Positions 41,078 to 51,113 of a DNA stretch of 64,000 nucleotides are shown one piece after another. The notes below the pieces were generated by a model that worked only from the letters and a program-made list of their open reading frames with translations, searched no databases and was not told the DNA's origin. The DNA is taken from the NCBI GenBank assembly GCA_963725415.1, contig CAVRZY010000200.1, forward strand, positions 1 through 64,000, given 5' to 3'. Position 1 is the stretch's first letter. Each line of letters opens with the position of its first letter. A program made the position numbers and the translations under genes. This stretch comes from CAVRZY01 sp963725415. GTDB lineage: Bacteria > Acidobacteriota > Terriglobia > Bryobacterales > Bryobacteraceae.

Positions 41078-42244
41078 TCACTTCAGCCAGCGCTCGAAGA
41101 AGGCTTTCCAGGCCGGGTCGATCTCCGGCCCGTTGGGCTTGTGGCCGTCGTTGGTCAGCACGAACTGGATGCGCTCGGGAATGCCCAGCAGTTCATAGAC
41201 CTCGCGGGCGCGGTTGTAGTAGCCCCAGCTCTGGAGATCGTCGGAGTCGCCGCCGCAGTCCTCGCACCGCCGCGTCCCTCCGATCAGCAGGAACGCCCGC
41301 GGCGCCGCCAGCGCCATCAGTTCGTGATGGTCGTGCTCGAAGCCCAGCCGCGCCGGGTCCGGATTCAGCAGGCTCAGCACGGTGTGCTGCGGGGTCGGAA
41401 TATCCGGGAACGGATGCAGCCAGTCCAGGTACCACGGCGCGTACCAGTTGGTCCCGCCGTTGACCGCGATGTGCGGATCGAGCGCCACCGTGGCCTTGAT
41501 CTCCGGTGCAAACGCCGCCACATACACCGCCGCTTTCGCCCCCAGCGAAAAACCAATGAAGCCGATCCGCTTCCCGTCCACCTGCTTGAGACTGCGCAAA
41601 TACTGCGCCTGGCGCTGCGCATCGTGGACCATCTTGGCGATCGGCAGCCAGTGGCCGAACCGGTCGTACAGCAGCTTCCCGGCCGTGTTGCTGCGGTACG
41701 AGGTCCCCTCGCGGTAGTTGCGGATGAACGACCAGCTCGTCAGCACCACGTAGCCGTTCTCAGCCAGCCACTTGCCCCACCACTGCTCGGGGGCCGTGAA
41801 ATCCGGCGTGGTCGAGGTCCAGCAGATCACCGCCGGAAACGGGCCGCGCCCCTGGTTCTTCGGCAGCAGCAACAGGTGCTTCTGATAAAAGTCCTTCTCG
41901 ATCGGCAGGTCCAGCCGGATGCGCGTGTATTTCTCCGTCTCCTCGGTTTCGTACACCTTGGCCTTGCGGATGTCGCCGAACCAGCGCCGGTCCTGCCGGC
42001 TGGGCCCCAGCTTGCCCAGAATCTTGGTCCACAATGTCATCAGCTCCGGACGCCGCTTCTTGTACCAGTCCTTGGGAGAACTCAGCCCTTTCACCAGCGA
42101 GGGAATCATTTCGAGTTCAGCCTCCGGCTCCGGCGCCGGGCTTCCCCGCGAAGTGACCCGATGCTGATTGAGGCGCTGGCTGTCCTCCGCCAGCATCGGC
42201 AGCAACGACACGCAAATCAAAACACAACCGACTCCTGCGCGCAT
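41078..42244 (-). CDS. Secreted alpha/beta hydrolase (dienelactone hydrolase / acetylxylan esterase-like)
   Basis: A 388-residue alpha/beta hydrolase with an N-terminal signal sequence (GVGCVLICVSLLPMLA). The nucleophile elbow is GFIGFSLGAKAAVY (GxSxG), an acid residue lies downstream around GFEHDHHELMALAAPRAFLLIGG, and the catalytic His is in TNDGHKPNG. An N-terminal ~100-residue cap precedes the core. The family includes sugar-ester and 4-O-methyl-glucuronoyl esterases, so a role in deacylating plant polysaccharides is plausible. It leads the minus-strand catabolic set, 38 bp before the symporter. Confidence 0.8.
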   Translation of the reverse strand: MRAGVGCVLICVSLLPMLAEDSQRLNQHRVTSRGSPAPEPEAELEMIPSLVKGLSSPKDWYKKRRPELMTLWTKILGKLGPSRQDRRWFGDIRKAKVYETEETEKYTRIRLDLPIEKDFYQKHLLLLPKNQGRGPFPAVICWTSTTPDFTAPEQWWGKWLAENGYVVLTSWSFIRNYREGTSYRSNTAGKLLYDRFGHWLPIAKMVHDAQRQAQYLRSLKQVDGKRIGFIGFSLGAKAAVYVAAFAPEIKATVALDPHIAVNGGTNWYAPWYLDWLHPFPDIPTPQHTVLSLLNPDPARLGFEHDHHELMALAAPRAFLLIGGTRRCEDCGGDSDDLQSWGYYNRAREVYELLGIPERIQFVLTNDGHKPNGPEIDPAWKAFFERWLK

Positions 42245-42297
42245 GGCAGTTCACTCTATCAGATTCGCAGCCGAAGCCTCACGCCGCGCGTCTTTCT

Positions 42298-43405
42298 TGT
42301 TAACCCGCATTTCCGATTTGACCAGTTACTGATAGCCTCTTGAGGCCTTTCATCGCCTTCATCCATAGGGGTTTGAAGGCGATGAAGACGCTCCACCGAG
42401 ATGCTGACCGAGGAGGAGAACTTCGCCGGTTTGGCACGGATCAACCGCGAACTGATCGGCCGGGTAGAAGCCGTCGATTCGCCACAGCGGGTGGTGCTGG
42501 ACATGGACAGCACAGAGATTCCGGTGTACGGCCAGCAGGAGCAGAGCGCCTGCAACGGTCACTTCGAGTCCGCCTGTTACCATCCGCTGCTGCTGTTCAA
42601 CCGCGACGGGGACTGTCTGGCGGAAAAGCTGCGGTCCGGCAATGTGCATAGCGCGGACGACTGGCCGGTGGTGCGCTACGAGGGCTTCCTGTACCAGGCC
42701 GAGAGTTGGAAGAAGGCGCGACGGGTGGTGGCGAAGGTGGAGTTCCACGCCGGGGAACTGTTTCCCCGCGTCGGGTTCATCGTGACCAACCTGGAGACCG
42801 ACAGCCGAGCAGTGGTGCGGTTCTACAACCAGCGCGCCACCGCCGAGCAGTGGATCAGGGAAGGCAAGCAGGCGGTCACGATCACGCGGCTGAGTTGCCA
42901 CCGCTTCCGCTCCAATGAGGTGCGGCTGTGGCTGAGTGTGATGGCTTACACTCTGGAGAACTTGTGGCGGCGACTGGTGCTGGCGCACAGGATCGGCAAA
43001 CTGGTCGCTAACGAGTCTGCAGCAGCGGTTAGTGAATACGGGCGGGCGCCTAATCAAACATGCCCGCTATTACTGGCTCCTGCTGGCGGAGAGCCATCTG
43101 ACGCGGCCGCTGTTCGGGGCCATGCTGCGGCGGATCTCGGCGCTGCCGGTGCCGGCCGGATAGGAGACGGCTGCTGAGGGAAAGCAGACGGGACAGCAAG
43201 CAGGTGGGGGACTGGGAGGTGTCCGTACAATTGCTTGGAAACAGGGCAGTTTCAGCTCCTCCCGTAGCCGGAAGAGCCCAGCCTTGCACGCTTGGAGGGG
43301 TACCGGAGTCGCCAGGGATAGACAGGGAAAAAAACGGCCCCACCGGAGGCGATTGGGAGTATACTGGAACGCAGCCGGGAGGCGAAAACGGGAATTCCTG
43401 CTCAA
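42298..43405 (+). mobile_element. IS1380-family element, copy A, degraded
   Basis: The left end (AACCCGCATTTCCGATTTGA) and the segment GCCTTCATCCATAGGGGTTT match copy B at 52717. The transposase N-terminus is deleted: the left end joins directly to EMLTEEENFAGL. The frame 42401-43177 keeps DMDSTEIPVYGQQEQ and HFESACYHPLLLFN (DDE core) and NLETDSRAVVRFYNQRATAEQWI, then shifts near 43010; the native end LPVPAG lies in another frame at 43135-43163. The right end shows GGGAATTCC at 43391. It lies 54 bp upstream of the hydrolase gene. Not active. Confidence 0.85.
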
Positions 43406-43447
43406 ATGACCTAACCCACGCCACCGCGGCCTTAGACGCAGATTGAT

Positions 43448-43469
43448 GTTGACTCATTTTGATGTCAAC
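43448..43469. promoter_or_regulatory. Dyad GTTGAC-N10-GTCAAC upstream of the TonB receptor
   Basis: A perfect 6-bp dyad with 10-nt spacing lies in an AT-rich stretch about 125 bp before the receptor start. It could be a repressor-binding site. The receptor has a strong Shine-Dalgarno AGGAGGT at 43578-43584. The regulatory reading is a suggestion only. Confidence 0.35.
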
Positions 43470-43592
43470 TTGGCTTAATGTTAATTTGGCGATATGCAGG
43501 GCCCAATATGCTACTTTATGATTGCTTGGCAACATTGGTGAGCCTGCCGCCATGGTTTTGGACTGAAAAACCAAGTTAGGAGGTAACCTGCT

Positions 43593-46500
43593 ATGAAACG
43601 TTCCATGTACTCCGTTTTCCTTCTGCTGCTTTTGGGTGCGCTTCTGCTCTGGCTGGCAACCCCGAAGGCGGTAGCGCAGGAGACCCGTGGCCAGATTCTG
43701 GGGCGGGTTGTGGACCCATCCGGCGCGGTGGTGGTGGGTGCGACCGTCAAAGCCGTCAACACTGAAACCAACGTGGAAACCACGAGCATCACGAATGAGA
43801 CCGGCGACTACGCGCTGCCGTTCCTGCTTTCGGGTACTTACAACATCTCCACCGAGATGAAAGGCTTCAAGAGTTCTATTGAGAAAGGCGTGTCCGTCCG
43901 GGTGGCGGATAAGATCACACTCAACATCACTCTGCAGTTGGGGCAGGCCACCGAGAGCGTGGAAGTGGTGGGCGAGGCCCCGCTGGTCGAATCAGCCTCC
44001 GCCTCGATGGGCCAGGTGGTTGACCGGCGCCGCATCGCGGAACTGCCGTTGAAGGACGGCAACCCGATTATGCTCTCCTTCCTCGCGCCCGGTGTGTTGA
44101 ACCTGTCAACCGGCGGCTGGTCGCGGCCTTTCGACGTCGGTTCGCCCTCTTCCCTGGCGGTTGACGGCGCGCGCACCGCCACCAACGAGTTCACGATGGA
44201 TGGCGCGCCGAACTCGCAACGCGGGAACGTGGCGTATAATCCTCCTACTGAGGCGGTCCAGGAGTTTAAGATCCAGACCGCCACCTTTGATGCGAGCCTG
44301 GGCTTCGCGCTGGGGGCGGTGGTCAACGTCAGCCTGAAATCCGGAACCAACACACTCCACGGCTCGGCCTGGGACTTTGGGCAAAATACCGCGCTCAACG
44401 CCACCGAGTACTTCCGTAACCTGAACGGGCAGCCCAAGCTGCCGGTCAACTTGCAGCGCTGGGGCGGGAGCGTGGGGGGACCGCTCTGGCTGGGGAAGCT
44501 GTACGACGGCAGAAACCGGACTTTCTGGATGTATACCTACGAGGGGATCCACGACGCGGGCATAGAATCACCGTCGTCGGGCGCCGTGCCCACCGCCAAA
44601 GAGAAGCAGGGCGATTTCTCGGATCTGATTAAGATCGGCGCGCAATACCAGATTTACGATCCCGCTACGATCGCCCCGGCGCCCAACGGGCGTTTTAGCA
44701 GCCAGCCCTTTTCCGGCAACATCATCCCCACCAACCGGATGAACGCCGCGGCGGTAAAGATGATCAGCTTCTACGACCTGCCCAACCAGCCCGGCACCGC
44801 CGACGGCAGCAACAACTGGTTTACGAGCGACCCCGAAAAAGACACCTTCTTTTCGCACGTGTTTCGCGTCGATCAAGTCATCAGCGAAAAGCATCGCTTC
44901 TTCGCGCGCGGGAACGTGAACAGCCGGATCCAGAACTACAGGAACCATAACGGCGGCGCCGGTCCCAGTTACACGGCGGATGAAGCCGACGGACAGCTCG
45001 AATACCGGCAGAACCGGGGTTTTGGGGCGGATGACGTTTACATTTTCAGCCCCGGATTCCTGATGAACCTTCGTTACAGTTACACGCGGTTCATCGGGGG
45101 AGACGACCCGGTGAAGGCCAGGAAATACGACGTGGCCTCACTGGGCTTCTCTTCCCAGTTTGCAAACCAGATCAACCAGATCGATCCGCGCGGGATGAAG
45201 TTTCCGTACATCAGTCCGGCCAATTACATTGCCCTGTCCGCCGAGACGTGGTCATTCAACTATTACAACGTCCACGATCTGGCCGCGAACTTCACCAAGG
45301 TGATCCACGGCCACACCCTGCGATTCGGCGCGGGATTTCGCGTCTATCAGATCAACTACTATTCCCTGGGCCAGTCGTCCGGCAGTTTTTCATTCGGCGG
45401 CTACACCAACGGCCCGCTGGACAACTCGCCCTCCGCTCCCATGGGCCAGGGTCTGGCCGGCCTGCTTTTGGGCCTGCCCAGCGGCTCTATTCCGGTGAAC
45501 GCCTCCTATGCCGAACAAACCAAAGGCTTGGTTGGGTTCCTCCAGGATGATTGGAAACTGACTTCCAAGCTGACGCTCAATCTAGGGCTGCGCTACGAAC
45601 TGGAATACCCGACCACGGAACGGTACAACCGTACCGTTCTGGGCTTCGACACTTCCACGCCCAGCCCGATCCAGAGCGCGGCGCAAGCCGCCTACGCGCG
45701 CAGCCCGATCGCGGAGGTGGCGGCGAACCAGTTCCGGGTGCTCGGCGGCCTGACGTTTGCGGGGGTGGGCGGAAATTCGCGCGGCCTCTGGCAGGTCGAC
45801 AAAAACAACTTTGCGCCTCGCTTCGGACTGGCCTACTCGCTGAACTCCAGGACCGTGGTGCGCGGCGGCTACGGCATGTTCTATGACCAGCTCGGGGTCG
45901 TCCGGCGCTCAGTCACCCAGACGGGCTTCAGCTCGAGCACTTCTGTCGTGACTTCGGTAGACAACGGACTGCACTTCATCGCCGACCTGACCAATCCTTT
46001 CCCGAACGGCATTACCTGGCCGGCCGGCGCGGGCTTGGGCTTGATGACCTATGCCGGCCAGAGCATCAGCTTCTTTAACACCAAGCTCAGTACGCCGTTT
46101 ATGCACCGCTGGCAGATCTCCATACAACGGCAACTGCCGGGCCAGGTGGTCCTGGAGGTGGCTTACGTAGGGAATCTCGGTAAGAACCTGCTCGCCACCC
46201 GGCAGTTGAATAACGTGCCGCGACAGTACTTGAGTACGTCGCCGGTGCGTGACCAGGCGACGATCAATACCCTGACTGCGCAGGTGTCCAATCCGTTTTA
46301 TCCGCAGTTGCCGGGGACCAGTTTATCGGGCGCCACCACCAGCCGCTCCCAGTTGCTGTATCCGTACCCCCAGTTTACCGGCGTCAGCAATCAGACCAAT
46401 GAGGGTTACTCCTGGTACCAGGGCTTGCAGACCCGTTTCGAAAAGCGAATGAGTCAGGGCTTCACGGTCGGCGTTTCCTGGACCTGGTCGAAGTTTATGG

Positions 46501-47093
46501 AAGCCACCGGCTTCTTGAACCCCACCGATGTGTCTCCGGAGCGGGTCATCTCCGATCAGGACCGCACGCACCGCGTGGTGACTACTGGAGTATGGGAACT
46601 CCCCGTGGGCCCCGGCAGGAGATGGGGCTCTACGGTTCATGGTCTTCCGGGCAAGCTGATCGGCGGCTGGCAGGCAGGGTTCGTCTTCCAGATTCAGGGC
46701 GGGGCGGCCCTGGGTTTTGGCAACGCGATCTTCACAGGAGACCTGCACGACATCCCGCTCCCCGCGAGCCAGCGCACCATTTACCACTGGTTCAACACAA
46801 CGGGGTTTAACCGGGTTTCCAACCAGCAGCTCTCGAACAACATCCGCACCCTCGGCACGCGGTTTTCCGGCGTGCGGGCCGTCGGGACCAACAACTGGGA
46901 CATCTCGGCGGTCAAGAACACCGGCATCAGCGAGCGCGTGCGGCTCCAGCTCCGTACAGAATTCATCAATGCGCTGAACCACGCCCAGTTCGGCGCGCCG
47001 AACACCACCGTGACCAGCTCGGCCTGCGGCTTCGTAACCACCACAGCGCAGTGGCCGCGCACCATTCAGTTCGGGCTCAAGCTGCTGTTTTGA
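43593..47093 (+). CDS. TonB-dependent receptor, Oar-like
   Basis: A 1166-residue outer-membrane protein. After a signal peptide (LLLLLGALLLWLATPKAVAQ) comes a carboxypeptidase-regulatory-like beta-sandwich (GRVVDPSGAVVVGATVKAVNTET...GDYALPFLLSGTYNI), then a plug domain with VTQ-like VDRRRIAELPLKDGNPIMLSFLAPGV and AVDGARTATNEFTMDGAPN. The remainder is a long 22-strand-type barrel ending TIQFGLKLLF with a terminal Phe. Acidobacteria encode many such Oar/SusC-like receptors for oligosaccharide uptake. It is followed by a DUF1080 gene, so glycan uptake is the likely role. Complete and without visible lesions. Confidence 0.9.
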   Translation: MKRSMYSVFLLLLLGALLLWLATPKAVAQETRGQILGRVVDPSGAVVVGATVKAVNTETNVETTSITNETGDYALPFLLSGTYNISTEMKGFKSSIEKGVSVRVADKITLNITLQLGQATESVEVVGEAPLVESASASMGQVVDRRRIAELPLKDGNPIMLSFLAPGVLNLSTGGWSRPFDVGSPSSLAVDGARTATNEFTMDGAPNSQRGNVAYNPPTEAVQEFKIQTATFDASLGFALGAVVNVSLKSGTNTLHGSAWDFGQNTALNATEYFRNLNGQPKLPVNLQRWGGSVGGPLWLGKLYDGRNRTFWMYTYEGIHDAGIESPSSGAVPTAKEKQGDFSDLIKIGAQYQIYDPATIAPAPNGRFSSQPFSGNIIPTNRMNAAAVKMISFYDLPNQPGTADGSNNWFTSDPEKDTFFSHVFRVDQVISEKHRFFARGNVNSRIQNYRNHNGGAGPSYTADEADGQLEYRQNRGFGADDVYIFSPGFLMNLRYSYTRFIGGDDPVKARKYDVASLGFSSQFANQINQIDPRGMKFPYISPANYIALSAETWSFNYYNVHDLAANFTKVIHGHTLRFGAGFRVYQINYYSLGQSSGSFSFGGYTNGPLDNSPSAPMGQGLAGLLLGLPSGSIPVNASYAEQTKGLVGFLQDDWKLTSKLTLNLGLRYELEYPTTERYNRTVLGFDTSTPSPIQSAAQAAYARSPIAEVAANQFRVLGGLTFAGVGGNSRGLWQVDKNNFAPRFGLAYSLNSRTVVRGGYGMFYDQLGVVRRSVTQTGFSSSTSVVTSVDNGLHFIADLTNPFPNGITWPAGAGLGLMTYAGQSISFFNTKLSTPFMHRWQISIQRQLPGQVVLEVAYVGNLGKNLLATRQLNNVPRQYLSTSPVRDQATINTLTAQVSNPFYPQLPGTSLSGATTSRSQLLYPYPQFTGVSNQTNEGYSWYQGLQTRFEKRMSQGFTVGVSWTWSKFMEATGFLNPTDVSPERVISDQDRTHRVVTTGVWELPVGPGRRWGSTVHGLPGKLIGGWQAGFVFQIQGGAALGFGNAIFTGDLHDIPLPASQRTIYHWFNTTGFNRVSNQQLSNNIRTLGTRFSGVRAVGTNNWDISAVKNTGISERVRLQLRTEFINALNHAQFGAPNTTVTSSACGFVTTTAQWPRTIQFGLKLLF

Positions 47094-47235
47094 AAAAGCT
47101 GGCAGGTAGAGTGTTGACTCCATCGGCCGTCTGATCGGTGGTCTTGTTGATCAAGACAAGGACACGAGAAGACGACGGACTCCAGCTCTGAGATGAGTCC
47201 TTGCTTTGGATCGGTGCCTGGCGGGTGATGATGCC

Positions 47236-47973
47236 ATGCTATGCACATCACATGGTTTGAGAAAGCTGTTGCGGTCACTGCCGCTTTTGGCGGCGATGCT
47301 ATGCGGTGCGATTGGCGGTTCCGCGGATCAGGATGCGAGGCCGGGTGCGGCACCCGGCAAGGCACCGGACGCTGCGGCGCCGCAGCCTCCGATCGGCGAA
47401 TGGCAGACGCTGTTCGACGGCAAATCGATGGGGGGCTGGCGCGAAGTTCCGTTTGACGGGCGTGGTGAAGTGCGTGTGGAAAAAGGAACGATTGTTCTTG
47501 GGAAGGGGGTGACGACGGCCATCACCTGGACAAAGTCGTTTCCCCGGTCCAATTATGAGATCCGCCTCGAGGCCGCCCGGCTGGACGGGAGTGACTTCTT
47601 TGCCGGCATCACGTTTCCGGTCAAGGATTCGCATTGCACGTGGATCAACGGCGGTTGGGGCGGCTCGCTTGTGGGGCTGTCAAGCCTGGAGGGCCACGAC
47701 GCCTCGGATAACGAAACCAACACCTACAAGGAATTTGTCAAGGGTCGATGGTATGCGCTTCGGCTGCGGGTGAGCGACGACCGGATACAGGCTTGGATCG
47801 ATGACGAGGAAATCATCAGTGTGGCCTTAAAAGGGCGGGAGATTGGCCTTCGTCCCGGCGAGATGGAATTATGCGTGCCCTTCGGGATCGCCTCGTGGGC
47901 GACGACTGGAGCGTTGCGCAAACTGGAATATCGCCTCCTGGCGCCACCTGCCAGCGACGCGAAACATCAATAA
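47236..47973 (+). CDS. Secreted DUF1080 / LamG-like protein
   Basis: A 245-residue protein with a signal peptide (LRSLPLLAAMLCGAIGGSADQ) and a proline-rich linker. The DUF1080 domain contains WQTLFDGKSMGGWREV, YEIRLEAARLDGSDFFAGITFPV, and KEFVKGRWYALRLRVSDDRIQAWIDDEEI, the concanavalin-like fold. The frame opens at 47206, but ATG 47236 begins the signal peptide. It follows the TonB receptor by ~140 bp and may handle the imported glycan. Confidence 0.8.
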   Translation: MLCTSHGLRKLLRSLPLLAAMLCGAIGGSADQDARPGAAPGKAPDAAAPQPPIGEWQTLFDGKSMGGWREVPFDGRGEVRVEKGTIVLGKGVTTAITWTKSFPRSNYEIRLEAARLDGSDFFAGITFPVKDSHCTWINGGWGGSLVGLSSLEGHDASDNETNTYKEFVKGRWYALRLRVSDDRIQAWIDDEEIISVALKGREIGLRPGEMELCVPFGIASWATTGALRKLEYRLLAPPASDAKHQ

Positions 47974-48206
47974 ACAACTTGATCTTGGGTTGGTTTGGGA
48001 GCTGAGTCTGTTCTTCATTGACCAACGCCCGCAACCGCCATTCGCGGTTTCTGTCTCCGCTATCGTGCTTCTGTCCTGAGTACAAAAAACCTGTTCAGCT
48101 TCGGGCGTTCCCGACTCGCCGTGGCACAACTTGGCGAGAGCAGTGGAATCGAACCAGAGAGCTATCCGATTAGCTCAGGTGGCCACAACATGCAGGATGC
48201 CAACGG

Positions 48207-48627
48207 ATGGGAGACTGCCCTGGGAACTTGACCGAGATCGAAGACCGTTCTGCGACTGAGGAGGCCTGCCGGGAATATCTGTTCCAGTTGCGGTGGCCTT
48301 ACGGTTTCCGCTGTCCACGTTGCGGGCGCCCGAAATCGTGGCCTTTAAGAAGGGCGTTGCTGCGGTGCGCCGGCTGTGGGTACCAAACCTCCGTTGCGGC
48401 GGGAACGATCCTTCAGGACATCCCCACTTCTTTACGGTTGTGGTTCCGCGCCATGTGGTGGATTACCACCCAGAAGAACGGCACCAGCGCTTTGGGACTC
48501 CAGCGAGCGTTGGGCTTGAAGAGGTACCAAACAGCCTGAACCTGGCTGCATAAATTCCGCCGCGCCATGGTCAGGCCCGGCCACGATCTGTTGACCGGGA
48601 GGGTGGAAATCGATTATTCAGCCTGAC
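48207..48627 (+). pseudogene. IS1595-family transposase remnant
   Basis: The frame begins with a typical IS1595 N-terminus: EACREYLFQLRWPYGFRCPRCG, a zinc ribbon with CPRCG and CAGCG, then WFRAMWWITTQKNGTSALGLQRALGLKRYQTA. There a TGA replaces the expected Trp codon (A-W-T-W-L-H-K), and the same frame continues LHKFRRAMVRPGHDLLTGRVEID before the sequence ends at 48627. The DDE catalytic domain is missing. It lies just before the PmoA-like gene. Confidence 0.85.
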
Positions 48628-48657
48628 ATGTCTCGGACTTCCAGGTATACTTATAGC

Positions 48658-49641
48658 ATGCGATGCTTTGAGAAATACCCCGTAATTGTGTTGATTGTCT
48701 TCCTGTTGGGCTTGCCGGCGTTTGGGCAAGTGAAGGTTGTGCGCGACGGAGACCGCATCACGGTGGACGTCCAGGGCAAGCCGTTCACCGCGTTGTACAT
48801 CGCGGGTGCGGAAACGACGAAGCCTTACTTCCACCCGGTCCGCGCGGCGTCGGGAACCATTGTGACGCGGCGCTATCCGATGGAAATGGTGGAAGGCGAG
48901 CTCCGCAACGAGAAGCACCAGCGGGGGCTCTGGTTCAGCCACGGAGACGTCAACGGCTTGGACTTCTGGGACAACGAGGCAAGCTACACAACGCCCAACC
49001 GCGGTTTCATTGTGCTGGACCGGGTGATCGGCCTCACAAGCGGCGAGAAGACCGGATCTATCGAGGCCAGCTTTAAGTGGGTGGACATGAAGAATAAGCC
49101 GCTGCTCGAGGAAACTCGGAAGATGGTCTTTTACTCCCACCCCGCGCTCCGGATCATCGACTTCGACATCACGCTGAAGGCTATCGAGAAGGTGGTTTTC
49201 AACGACTCCAAGGAGGGCACCTTCGGGATGCGCCTGGCGGCGGGTCTGGAGGCGCCCACGAGGAAGGCGCCGGCATCACCCAAGCGGACCGGCAGGATGG
49301 TGAACTCGAACGGGAAGGAGGGCGAGGCAGACTGCTGGGGAAAGCGCGCCAATTGGGTCGACATGTTCGGCGAGGTCGAGGGTGAAAAGCTGGGAGTGGC
49401 GATCTTCTACCATCCCAGCAGCCCGCAGCATCCCACCTACTGGCATGTGCGCGGCTATGGGCTATTCGCAGCCAACATCTTCGGGGTTAAGGCGTTCGAG
49501 CGCAACCCGGCGCTTGACGGTTCCAAGACGCTCGAGCCCGGCCAGACAATGAGTTTCCGCTACCGAGTGCTTGTGCACCCCGGCGACTATCAGACCGCGA
49601 ACGTCGCAGGGCTATACGAGGAATACGCGGCGATGAAGTAG
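48658..49641 (+). CDS. Secreted PmoA-like (DUF6807) protein
   Basis: A 327-residue exported protein with a signal peptide (VIVLIVFLLGLPAFGQ). The body matches the DUF6807/PmoA-family pattern known from Acidobacteria and Planctomycetes: FTALYIAGAETTKPYFHPVRAASG, RGLWFSHGDVNGLDFW, MVFYSHPALRIIDFDITL and GRMVNSNGKEGEADCWGKRANWVDMFGEVEGE. The family name is historical; no methane-oxidising role is implied. The frame opens at 48628, but ATG 48658 begins the signal peptide. Such genes usually accompany Gfo/Idh oxidoreductases, as here. Confidence 0.8.
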   Translation: MRCFEKYPVIVLIVFLLGLPAFGQVKVVRDGDRITVDVQGKPFTALYIAGAETTKPYFHPVRAASGTIVTRRYPMEMVEGELRNEKHQRGLWFSHGDVNGLDFWDNEASYTTPNRGFIVLDRVIGLTSGEKTGSIEASFKWVDMKNKPLLEETRKMVFYSHPALRIIDFDITLKAIEKVVFNDSKEGTFGMRLAAGLEAPTRKAPASPKRTGRMVNSNGKEGEADCWGKRANWVDMFGEVEGEKLGVAIFYHPSSPQHPTYWHVRGYGLFAANIFGVKAFERNPALDGSKTLEPGQTMSFRYRVLVHPGDYQTANVAGLYEEYAAMK

Positions 49642-49811
49642 AGGCTGCCCCATCCTTCGCTGGTCGAGCCGGGCAGGCCGCCAAAGCGAGGGTCCGGCTC
49701 ACACCTGCCCGGGGAATAGTGTTGTGTGGCTCGAAAACTCCTCTACCTGGAACGTAAAAGCCCAATGGGGTGACGGTTTTGTCACCCCCGAGAACCCAAG
49801 ATCCGGTAAGG

Positions 49812-51113
49812 TCAGACCTTCTCGGGTACCACGAACGGCTTGCGGTACTTCCGCGTGAACATGCGGTTGGCTTCTGCGTCGCCAACACAGGAGTAACTGG
49901 CGGCGTCGAAGTGCAACGTGCGGCCCAGGCGATAAGAAATGTTCGCCAGGTGCACCAACGTCGTCGATATAGCGCCTTCCTCAATAGGTGCGTTCAGGTC
50001 CGACTGCTTGCGGCTGCGCACGGCATCGATGAAGTTGGCGTAGTGGTTGCCCCGGTCGGAGCCGGAAGGACCCGGCTTCTGCTCGCGGCCGAGGAAGCTG
50101 GAGTATTTGCCGGAGTCCTCGCTCCAGATCGTGATGTAGCCCTTGGACCCGTAGAAAATGACGCCCACCGTATTTCCGGGGTTGGGTTCGTCTATGCCGG
50201 CTTCGTGGTTCGTGATCCAGTGGCGGACTTCGAAAGTCAGCATTTTCTTTACGCCGCCATCGTTAAACTCAAAGCTGGCGCTCAGGGTGTTGGGCGTCTC
50301 CTGGTCGTCATCGAACATGAAGTGGCCCCCGATGGCGGTGACTTTGGTGGGATATTTCACACCCAAGCCCCAGCGGGCCGTGTCGACCTGGTGAATGCCC
50401 TGGTTGCCCAAGTCACCGTTGCCGTAGTCCCAGAACCAATGCCAGTTGTAGTGAAGCCGGTTGGCCGTGTATGGGCGCTCCGGCGCGGGCCCCAGCCAGA
50501 GATCGTAGTGTACGCCCGGCGGCACGGGCTCCGCAGTTTTGCGGCCGATGGTGTCGCGCCGTTTGTAGCACATACCGCGCGCCATGTAGATGTCGCCGAT
50601 CAGACCGTCCCGGAGCTGTTGGACGACTACACGCCCGATGCCGGAGCGTTGCTGGGTGCCGTGCTGCACCATGCGTTGATATTTCTGCGCGGCGGCTACG
50701 ATCTGCCGGGCCTCGAACATATTGTGCGAGCAGGGCTTCTCCACGTAGACGTCCTTGCCAGCCTGGCAGGCCCAGATGGTCTGGAGCGTGTGGTGGTGGT
50801 TGGGTGTAGCGATGGAGATAACGTCGATGGATTTGTCCTCAAGCAGTTTGCGCAGGTCAGTGAAAGCCGCGGGCCGCTTCCCCTTGGCCTTCTCGAGCGC
50901 GCTCACCTGGGCGTTGAGCACTGACTCATCGACGTCACAGATGGCGGCAACTTCGACGTTCGCCATCCGGCTGAAGGCGCCGAGGTGGCTACGACCGCGG
51001 CCGTGCACGCCCACGCAAGCCACTCGGATCGTGTCATTGGGACTGGCGAGAGCACTAGAACGAAGTGCCGCGCCAGCCGAGATAGTGGAAGCTAAGAAGT
51101 ATCGTCGGTTCAT
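49812..51113 (-). CDS. Gfo/Idh/MocA family oxidoreductase, exported, copy 1
   Basis: A 433-residue NAD(P)-dependent sugar oxidoreductase. The N-terminus MNRRYFLASTISAGAALRSS is a Tat-like signal (twin Arg). The Rossmann domain has VACVGVHGRGRSHLGAFSR and ISIATPNHHHTLQTIWACQAGKDVYVEKPCSHN, where EKP carries the catalytic Lys; the C-terminal part has GNQGIHQVDTARWGL. It is a close paralogue of the next gene, in the same orientation. It is convergent with the PmoA-like gene across a 170-bp gap in which I see no feature. The substrate is unknown. Confidence 0.9.
   Translation of the reverse strand: MNRRYFLASTISAGAALRSSALASPNDTIRVACVGVHGRGRSHLGAFSRMANVEVAAICDVDESVLNAQVSALEKAKGKRPAAFTDLRKLLEDKSIDVISIATPNHHHTLQTIWACQAGKDVYVEKPCSHNMFEARQIVAAAQKYQRMVQHGTQQRSGIGRVVVQQLRDGLIGDIYMARGMCYKRRDTIGRKTAEPVPPGVHYDLWLGPAPERPYTANRLHYNWHWFWDYGNGDLGNQGIHQVDTARWGLGVKYPTKVTAIGGHFMFDDDQETPNTLSASFEFNDGGVKKMLTFEVRHWITNHEAGIDEPNPGNTVGVIFYGSKGYITIWSEDSGKYSSFLGREQKPGPSGSDRGNHYANFIDAVRSRKQSDLNAPIEEGAISTTLVHLANISYRLGRTLHFDAASYSCVGDAEANRMFTRKYRKPFVVPEKV

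Noticed and set aside
48130..48180. tRNA-like 3' half on the minus strand (GGTTCGATTCC, then TCTCGCCA)
   Set aside because: T-stem pairing fails at two of five positions, the anticodon loop would be 8 nt, and no D-arm or 5' acceptor strand pairs with it.
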